Shown in pieces: positions 7,259-13,200 of a stretch of 32,574 nt of DNA. Each line of letters starts with the position of its first letter. Within the stretch, counting starts at the first letter, position 1. The notes under the pieces were generated by a model. It made no database searches, was not told the DNA's origin, and was given only the letters and a program-made list of their open reading frames with translations. A program made the translations under genes and the position numbers. The stretch is from positions 18,663 through 51,236 of the forward strand of contig PMWT01000140.1 of assembly GCA_003166025.1 (NCBI GenBank), written 5' to 3'. This DNA is from Acidimicrobiaceae bacterium (GTDB lineage Bacteria > Actinomycetota > Acidimicrobiia > Acidimicrobiales > Palsa-688).

Positions 7259-10069
7259 CTATTTCCCGTGGCAGAACTTGAACTTCTTGCCGCTCCCGCA
7301 TGGGCACGGGTCGTTGCGGCCAGCGCGGTCGAACTCCGAAGCCGGGCCCGCCGCCACCCTTGCGGGGGGCACGGCACCGTCACCGGCGCCATCGCCGTTG
7401 GCGCGGGCACGCACTTCGCTCGCGCTGAGAGAACCGGCGCCGTCCTCGGCCGCGAATACCACTTCCTCGCCCGGGGCCGGGCCCGCCGCCAGGGCGCCGG
7501 CGATGGCCTGCGACCCGAGCACCGGGCCCTCGGGGGCGAGGTACTGGGCGCCGACCAGGCCGGGGTCGATGGCGGGCCGGTCCATGACTTGCACCTGGGC
7601 GTGCATGACGTACTTCACGTAGTCGTCGTCGATGCTCGACATCATCTGGCCGAACATCTCGTAGCCGTCACGCTGCCACTCGACCAGGGGGTCGCGCTGG
7701 CCCATGGCCCGCAGGTTGATGCCTTCCCGCAGGTAGTCCATTTCGGACAGGTGCTCCCGCCAGCGCTGGTCGATGAGCTGGAGCATGATCTCGCGCTCGA
7801 ACTGGCGCATGGTGTCGGCCGGGTCCCCGTCGGGCGGGGCGGGCATCGACTGCTCCTTCTTGTCGTAGAACTCGATGGCCTCGCCTACGAGGGCTTCGTA
7901 GAGCGAGTCCGTGCCGACCAGGTCCTTCAACGACTCCACGCTCTGCTGGGTGGGGAAGTACAGCCGGGCCTCGGTCAACAAGCCGTCCAAGTCCCATTCC
8001 TCGTGGAAGTCGGAGGGGCAGTGCGCCCGGATCATCGAGTCGAGGGCCGACGTGATCACGTCGATGGTGCGCTGGCGGAGATCCTCGCCCTCCATGACCT
8101 GGATGCGCCGGGCATAGACCACCTTGCGCTGCTCGTTCATCACCTCGTCGTACTTGAGGACGTCCTTGCGCACCTCGGCGTTGCGGGCTTCGACGTTGTG
8201 CTGGGCCCTTTCGATGGCCCGGGTCACCATGCGGTTCTCGATCGGGATGTCCTCGGGGAACCGCCCCATAGCCCACTGCATCATGCCCTGGGCGAACAGG
8301 CGCATGAGCTCGTCCTCGAGGGAGAGGAAGAACCGGCTCTCGCCGGGGTCGCCCTGGCGACCGCTGCGGCCCCGTAACTGGTCGTCGACCCGTCGGGCCT
8401 CGTGGCGCTCGGAGCCGAGGACGTACAGCCCGCCCAGCTCCCGTACCTGGTCGCCTTCGGCCCCGCATTCCTCTTTGTACTTGGCGAAAAGCTCGTTGAA
8501 ACGAGCGATGCCCTCCTCGCTCGTGAGCTCGAGGCCCTCGGCCCTGACGGACTCCTGGGCCAGGCCCTCGGGGTTGCCACCGAGCAGGATGTCGACGCCG
8601 CGGCCGGCCATGTTGGTGGCCACGGTGACCTGGTGCAGCCGACCGGCCTGGGCGATCACAGCCGCCTCCCGGAAGTGCTGCTTGGCGTTGAGGACCTGAT
8701 GGGGGATGCCGCGCTTGGCGAACAACCTCGACAGGACCTCTGATTTCTCCACCGAGGCTGTGCCTACGAGCACGGGCTGGCCCTTGTCGTACCGCTCGGC
8801 CACGTCGCCCACCACGGCGTTGAACTTCGCCTTCTCGGTGCGGTAGACGTAGTCGGGGAAGTCCTTGCGCACCATCGGCAGGTTGGTCGGGATGGGGACG
8901 ACCTGGATCTTGTAGGTCGAGCCGAACTCCGATGCCTCCGAAAGGGCCGTGCCCGTCATGCCGGAGAGCTTGCTGTAGAGGCGGAAGTAGTTCTGCAGGG
9001 TCACGGTGGCCCAGGTGTGGTTCTCTTCCTTGATCGGGACCCGCTCCTTGGCTTCGACGGCCTGGTGCAGGCCGTCGGACCAGCGCCGGCCCTCGAGGAC
9101 GCGGCCCGTGAACTCGTCGACGATCTTCACCTCGCCGTCGGCCACGAGGTACTCCTTGTCCTTCTTGTACAGCTCCTTGGCCTGCAGCGCCTTGGTCAGT
9201 TGGTGCACCAGGTTGGCCGTGCCCAGGTCGTAGAGGTTGTCGATCCCGAGCAGGCTCTCGACCTTTTCTATCCCGACCTCCGTGGGGGCGACGGTGCGCT
9301 TCTCCTCGTCCACCTCGTAGTCCGTCTCCCGGGCCAGGCTGCGGGCCACCCCGGCGAACTGGTAGTACAGGCGGGCAGACTCGCTCGAGGGGCCCGAGAT
9401 GATGAGCGGCGTGCGGGCCTCGTCGATCAGGATCGAGTCAACCTCGTCGACGATGGCAAAGGGGTGGCCCCGCTGGACCATGTGCTCCAGGCTCCGGGCC
9501 ATGTTGTCACGCAGGTAGTCGAAGCCGAACTCGGTGTTGGTCCCGTAGGTGATGTCGCAGTTGTAGGCGTCCTTCTTGTCCTGCCACTCGGGCATGTCCG
9601 GGGTCACCCGGCCCACCGTGAGCCCGAGGGACCTGTGGATCTTGCCCATCCAGTCCGCGTCGCGCGAAGCCAGGTAGTCGTTGACCGTCACCACGTGCAC
9701 GCCCTTGGCTTCCAGGGCGTTGAGATAGACGGGAAGGGTGGAGACGAGCGTCTTGCCTTCGCCCGTCTTCATCTCGGCGATCCAGCCGAGGTGCAGGGCG
9801 GCCCCGCCCATCAGCTGCACGTCGTAGTGGCGCTGGCCGATGGTGCGCTTGGCCGCCTCGCGCACGACGGCAAAGGCCTCCGTGAGCTGGTCGTTGAGGT
9901 CTTGGCCGTTGGCCAGGCGCTCTCGGAACTCTATCGTCTTGTGGGCGAGATCCTCGTCCGAAAGGGCTTCTAGCTCTGGCTCCAGAGCATTGATGTCCGG
10001 CGCGAGGGACTGCAGTGCGCGCAGCTTCTTCCCCTCGCCCATCCGCAGGAACTTGGTCAGGACGCTCAT
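7259..10069 (-). CDS. secA: Preprotein translocase ATPase SecA
   Basis: 936 residues from the ATG at 10069. This start is chosen because GGAGAG lies 4-6 nt upstream; the in-frame TTG at 10081 overlaps that Shine-Dalgarno. NBD1 carries the Walker A motif AEMKTGEGKT (98-107) and DEVDSILIDEARTPL. The preprotein cross-linking domain, NBD2 (TNMAGRGVDILLGG, RGRSGRQGDPG) and the helical scaffold with the REHLSEMDYLREGI segment follow in order. A Gly/Ala-rich linker leads to the C-terminal SEC-C zinc motif CPCGSGKKFKFCHG, which binds SecB or ribosomes in relatives. It powers Sec-dependent export at the inner face of the membrane. The length is typical for the main actinobacterial SecA1. It is co-oriented and contiguous with prfB, while upstream lies a 414-nt gap that must hold its promoter. 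Confidence 0.97.
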   Translation of the reverse strand: MSVLTKFLRMGEGKKLRALQSLAPDINALEPELEALSDEDLAHKTIEFRERLANGQDLNDQLTEAFAVVREAAKRTIGQRHYDVQLMGGAALHLGWIAEMKTGEGKTLVSTLPVYLNALEAKGVHVVTVNDYLASRDADWMGKIHRSLGLTVGRVTPDMPEWQDKKDAYNCDITYGTNTEFGFDYLRDNMARSLEHMVQRGHPFAIVDEVDSILIDEARTPLIISGPSSESARLYYQFAGVARSLARETDYEVDEEKRTVAPTEVGIEKVESLLGIDNLYDLGTANLVHQLTKALQAKELYKKDKEYLVADGEVKIVDEFTGRVLEGRRWSDGLHQAVEAKERVPIKEENHTWATVTLQNYFRLYSKLSGMTGTALSEASEFGSTYKIQVVPIPTNLPMVRKDFPDYVYRTEKAKFNAVVGDVAERYDKGQPVLVGTASVEKSEVLSRLFAKRGIPHQVLNAKQHFREAAVIAQAGRLHQVTVATNMAGRGVDILLGGNPEGLAQESVRAEGLELTSEEGIARFNELFAKYKEECGAEGDQVRELGGLYVLGSERHEARRVDDQLRGRSGRQGDPGESRFFLSLEDELMRLFAQGMMQWAMGRFPEDIPIENRMVTRAIERAQHNVEARNAEVRKDVLKYDEVMNEQRKVVYARRIQVMEGEDLRQRTIDVITSALDSMIRAHCPSDFHEEWDLDGLLTEARLYFPTQQSVESLKDLVGTDSLYEALVGEAIEFYDKKEQSMPAPPDGDPADTMRQFEREIMLQLIDQRWREHLSEMDYLREGINLRAMGQRDPLVEWQRDGYEMFGQMMSSIDDDYVKYVMHAQVQVMDRPAIDPGLVGAQYLAPEGPVLGSQAIAGALAAGPAPGEEVVFAAEDGAGSLSASEVRARANGDGAGDGAVPPARVAAGPASEFDRAGRNDPCPCGSGKKFKFCHGK

Positions 10070-10483
10070 AGCACTCTCCAAACTACCAGCAGGCTCCGGC
10101 GAACTCAGCCCGCCGGGCTCCTCCAGGCCTCGAACGCGCTAGTCAAGCCGGGCGCGCCGCCTGGGGGCGGCCCGCAGCGTCACTGTCTCTTCGAGGCCCC
10201 GGCGGCTGACCTGGTCTTTGACCCCACACTCGCCTGCTGCGTCGCTCGGCGGACCGGCGGCGGCGGCACATGCCCAACACCACCGGCGCCCCGCTCCTCG
10301 TCGTCTCCACCCCGGGCCGAGGGTCGGCCCGCCGGCAGGCAGGACTTACTCCTAAGCCGCACCATGCTCAGCAACCACAGGTTGCCTTACGTGGGTCGTT
10401 TTGCCTGCGGCTGGCATCGACTTGCAACCACAGACCCGCCGAAGCCCAACTTTAGGCTAGCAGAGGCAGGGCGGCGGGCGGCA
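10070..10483. other. 414-nt intergenic region upstream of secA
   Basis: No convincing gene is present; short open frames on either strand lack family features and Shine-Dalgarno sites. It must contain the secA promoter and leader (minus strand). The only structured element I can support is the repeat/palindrome at 10371-10433. A TAGCCT-like hexamer on the minus strand near 10456-10461 could be a -10 box, but it lacks a matching -35. The rest is GC-rich sequence without recognisable RNA motifs. Confidence 0.6.
10371..10385. repeat. Perfect 6-bp inverted repeat with a second half-copy downstream
   Basis: GCAACC-ACA-GGTTGC is a perfect palindrome with a 3-nt spacer. The 10-mer GCAACCACAG at 10371-10380 recurs exactly at 10424-10433, 53 bp away, or about five helical turns. 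The pair lies about 300-365 bp upstream of the secA start and could be an operator or an RNA hairpin in the secA leader. No known regulator is recognised. Confidence 0.4.
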
Positions 10484-11527
10484 CTAGACGTCCCGGGCAC
10501 CGCCGAGGCGCTTCTTCATCCACATGAGGACGTCGATCGGGCCCGGGTCTATCCCGGCGTCGGCGGCCAGCCAGAGCGAAACGTAGTCACCGAAGTACGT
10601 GAGGTCGAACAACTGGGCCAGTTCGCCGTCGCCTTGCGCCCGGACCTCGATGACGTCGCTCACCCAGGGCCGGACGATATCGGCAACGATGTCGAAGCGC
10701 CGCCCGACCTGAGGGTGCTCGCTGTCGTGGCGCAGGCTGACCAGGCACATCCCCGAGCTCACCTGCTTGGACGCCTCGGCCCACCCGCACACCTCGTTGT
10801 GGCACAGCTCGGGCTGGGTGGCCGAGAAGGCCAGGCGCTTGGCGTTCTCGTTGACCTGGGCCTTCCAGCGCAGGCCGGCCACGTAACCGAGCGGCCCCCC
10901 GCCGTGGACGACCGGCACCGACGCCCCTATGCGCCGGGCCACCTCGGCCGCCTCGGAGGAGCTCCCGGCGGCGACGAACTCGTCACGTCGCCGCTTGAGC
11001 TGCTCGACGGCTCTTTCGACCCAAAGGTCGGCTCCGGGCAGCAAGCCCATCCGCCACAGGACAACCAGGAGCGGCACCGACATGGCCCCGAAGGCGACCC
11101 GGGGCCAGGGCACCGGGGGTACTCCTATGCACGGGGCCCCCCACGCCTCGGCCAGGCGGACAAGCTCACCGCCGCCCGCTATAACTACCATCTTGGCCCC
11201 GGCCAGGGCGGCGTCCGTGGCCGCCTCTACCGTCTCCTCAGTGGCCCCCGAGCACGAGACGGCGAAGACGAGGGACGCCTCGTCCACGAAGTTCGGGCAC
11301 TCGTAGCCTTTTACGACCGTCACCGGGACCGGCAGCAGCGGTGAGGCGATGGCCTGGAGCACGTCACCGGATATGCCGCTACCGCCCATGCCGATGACCA
11401 CCACGTTCTGGATGTCCTCGCGCCGCGGCAGGCCCTTTATCGTGGCCGAGCCCCGGAACGCTTCCTGGACCTGTTCGGGGAAGATGTCGGCTTGGCCGAA
11501 CATCCCGTCCGTGTCGAGTACTGGCAC
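10484..11527 (-). CDS. Bifunctional phosphoglucose/phosphomannose isomerase (PGI/PMI) family protein
   Basis: A 347-residue SIS-domain protein. The N-terminal SIS domain has GMGGSGISGD (46-55) and the phosphate-binding loop SCSGATEET (91-99); archaeal relatives usually have Tyr in place of that Cys. The C-terminal domain carries E227 in NENAK and H243 in LCHNEV, the proposed catalytic pair, and a late Lys in LMWMKKRLG. Such enzymes interconvert glucose-6-P, fructose-6-P and mannose-6-P. It corresponds in position to Rv3256c, next to phosphomannomutase in mycobacteria. The start is the GTG at 11527, immediately after the TAG of the Trm112-like gene, with GAGGAG 7 nt upstream. Being last in the manB - Trm112-like - PGI/PMI operon, it likely supplies mannose-6-P for ManB. 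Substrate specificity cannot be read from sequence. Confidence 0.85.
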   Translation of the reverse strand: MPVLDTDGMFGQADIFPEQVQEAFRGSATIKGLPRREDIQNVVVIGMGGSGISGDVLQAIASPLLPVPVTVVKGYECPNFVDEASLVFAVSCSGATEETVEAATDAALAGAKMVVIAGGGELVRLAEAWGAPCIGVPPVPWPRVAFGAMSVPLLVVLWRMGLLPGADLWVERAVEQLKRRRDEFVAAGSSSEAAEVARRIGASVPVVHGGGPLGYVAGLRWKAQVNENAKRLAFSATQPELCHNEVCGWAEASKQVSSGMCLVSLRHDSEHPQVGRRFDIVADIVRPWVSDVIEVRAQGDGELAQLFDLTYFGDYVSLWLAADAGIDPGPIDVLMWMKKRLGGARDV

Positions 11528-11779
11528 CTATCGCTCCTCGGATCGAGCCTCGAAATTAGGCTTTATGCCCTCGGCCGCCGCTTTGTTGACCAGTCTCTCG
11601 TGCTCCGCCGCGTCAACACTCTCGGCGTCGTCTATGAGCATGTCGGGGATGTCATCTTTTATCACATAGCGCCGCCGCAGACGCGGGTTGTAAAGCGACC
11701 CCTCGTCGGCGAAATAAAGCAGTGGTCCCTTGTCCTGCGGGCAGGCCAGGATCTCGAGGAGCATCGGGTCGAGGGCCAT
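11528..11779 (-). CDS. Trm112-like small protein with an incomplete zinc site
   Basis: 83 residues. The start MALDPMLLEILACPQDKGPLLY and RRRYVIKDDIPDMLIDDAE at 36-54 match the Trm112p-like family, small zinc-binding partners of methyltransferases and other enzymes. Usual members have CPxC near the N-terminus; here it reads CPQD and only one Cys remains in the whole protein, so zinc binding is doubtful. The start ATG at 11779 is 3 nt from the manB stop, with AAGGAG about 12 nt upstream inside manB, indicating coupled translation. The position between phosphomannomutase and PGI/PMI is conserved in many actinobacteria and suggests a structural or regulatory role linked to those enzymes. Its biochemical function is unknown. 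Confidence 0.8.
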   Translation of the reverse strand: MALDPMLLEILACPQDKGPLLYFADEGSLYNPRLRRRYVIKDDIPDMLIDDAESVDAAEHERLVNKAAAEGIKPNFEARSEER

Positions 11780-11782
11780 GGG

Positions 11783-13144
11783 TTATGAATGCTCCTTTAT
11801 GAGAGCCTGCAGCTCGCGTGTGCGGGCGTCGCAGGCGGCCCGGTCCCCGGCCTCGACGTTGAGGCGCACGAGGGGCTCGGTATTGGAAGGCCTTAAATTG
11901 AACCACCAGCTGCCGAAGTCCACGGTCAAACCGTCCAGCCGGGACTGACTGGCTTGCGGGTTGGAGGCGGCGAAAGACTTGCCGATGGCGTCGATGACGG
12001 CGGCCGGCCGGGAGGCCTCAGTGTTTATTTCGCCTGATTGGGCGTAGGGCTCGAACGGCTTGCGCAACTCAGAAAGAGGCACGCCGGCCCGGGAGATGAC
12101 TTCCAGGACGACCAGCGCGGCAATGGAACCGGAATCAGCGTTGTAATTATCACGGAAATAGTAGTGGCCCGAGTGCTCGCCGCCGAACACCGCGCCCGTC
12201 TCGGCCATGACGCCTTTTATAAAGGAGTGGCCGACCCTGGTCACGACCGGCGTCCCCCCGTTTTCGCGGACCACCTGGGGCACCACTTTGGAGCAGATGA
12301 GGTTGTGCAGGACGGTCGAACCCGGGTATTTGTCGAGCATGGCCCGAGCCACTATGGCTGTGGTCGTCGACCCGCTCACAGGTTCGCCCTTGTCGTCCAC
12401 CAAGAAGCAGCGGTCGGCGTCCCCGTCAAAGGCCAGACCGACATCGGCGCCCCTGGCCAGCACCGTCGCCTGCAGGTCGCGCAGGTTCTCCGCCTGCAGG
12501 GGGTCGGCCGGGTGATTGGGGAAATTGCCATCGAGTTCGGGGTAGAGCATCTCCAGTTCGAAGGGCAGGCCGGCGAAGACGGCCGGGACCACCAGTCCCC
12601 CCATCCCGTTGGCGGTGTCCGCGATCACCCGCAGTGGCTTGAGCACGCTGGCGTCGACGAAGCTGCGGGCCTTGGCGGCGTACTCGGCCAGGACGTCGCG
12701 GTGGCTCACCGTCCCCCGCTCCGGCCCGGGCATCACCCGGAACTGCCCCCGTTCCACGGCGTCGCGGATCTCGGCCAGCCCGGACTCGATCCCGACCGGC
12801 TTGGCCCGGGCCAGGCAGAGCTTGATGCCGTTGTAGCGCGCCGGGTTGTGCGAGGCGGTAAACATGGCGCCCGGGGCTTCCAGCGCACCGGTGGCGTAAA
12901 ACAGCTCGTCGGTCGAGACCAAGCCGAGCAGGACCACGTCCACGCCGGCGGCGGTCACGCCCTCGGTGAAGGCCTCCACCAACTCGGGCCCGGACGGCCG
13001 CATGTCCTGGCCGACCAAGACCCGAGGGGCGCCGGCAAAGACGGCGAAGGCGCTGCCCACCTTGCGGGCCAGCGCCGCGTCGAGCTGGTCGGGCACGATG
13101 GCGCGGATGTCATATGCCTTGAAGATGTCGTCGAGAGAGGCCAT
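11783..13144 (-). CDS. manB: Phosphomannomutase / phosphoglucomutase
   Basis: A 453-residue alpha-D-phosphohexomutase. The four active-site loops are intact: the phosphoserine loop TASHNP (S98), the metal loop DGDADR (240-245), the sugar-specificity loop GGEHSGH (321-327) and the phosphate-binding loop RPSNTEP (418-424). GEHSGHYYF is typical of PMM/PGM enzymes. The reaction is mannose-6-P to mannose-1-P, feeding GDP-mannose and so glycolipids and glycoproteins. It is the first gene of an operon with the Trm112-like and PGI/PMI genes. I chose the ATG at 13144; an upstream GTG at 13150 is in frame and lies inside a tandem 14-bp repeat that abuts the start. A TAGCTT hexamer about 34 nt upstream could be its -10 box. 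Confidence 0.94.
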   Translation of the reverse strand: MASLDDIFKAYDIRAIVPDQLDAALARKVGSAFAVFAGAPRVLVGQDMRPSGPELVEAFTEGVTAAGVDVVLLGLVSTDELFYATGALEAPGAMFTASHNPARYNGIKLCLARAKPVGIESGLAEIRDAVERGQFRVMPGPERGTVSHRDVLAEYAAKARSFVDASVLKPLRVIADTANGMGGLVVPAVFAGLPFELEMLYPELDGNFPNHPADPLQAENLRDLQATVLARGADVGLAFDGDADRCFLVDDKGEPVSGSTTTAIVARAMLDKYPGSTVLHNLICSKVVPQVVRENGGTPVVTRVGHSFIKGVMAETGAVFGGEHSGHYYFRDNYNADSGSIAALVVLEVISRAGVPLSELRKPFEPYAQSGEINTEASRPAAVIDAIGKSFAASNPQASQSRLDGLTVDFGSWWFNLRPSNTEPLVRLNVEAGDRAACDARTRELQALIKEHS

Positions 13145-13172
13145 GTTCACTGTGTCCGGTTCACTGTGTCCG
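13145..13172. repeat. Two perfect 14-bp tandem repeats directly upstream of manB
   Basis: GTTCACTGTGTCCG occurs twice back to back (13145-13158 and 13159-13172, plus-strand reading), ending at the base before the manB start codon. Each copy carries a GTG in minus-strand reading; only the downstream GTG is in frame with manB. The duplication may affect ribosome binding or start choice. Confidence 0.7.
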
Positions 13173-13200
13173 TGGACAAGCTAACAAACCCGACGCGTCC

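Noticed and set aside
6470..8377. 635-residue open frame on the plus strand opposite prfB and secA
   Set aside because: It is antisense to two clear housekeeping genes, is rich in His/Val/Leu/Gly as expected for the complement of high-GC coding DNA, and shows no domain.
10180..10374. 64-residue minus-strand frame in the secA upstream region
   Set aside because: It has no Shine-Dalgarno, family motif or plausible fold, and its Arg/Gly/Ala-rich composition matches non-coding GC-rich DNA.
10371..10433. Repeat pair as a phage or integron attachment site
   Set aside because: No integrase, tRNA gene or mobile gene is near, and the repeat is only 10 bp.
10082..10483. Riboswitch, SecM-like leader peptide or small RNA upstream of secA
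   Set aside because: No conserved riboswitch core and no short frame with a signal peptide and arrest motif could be recognised.
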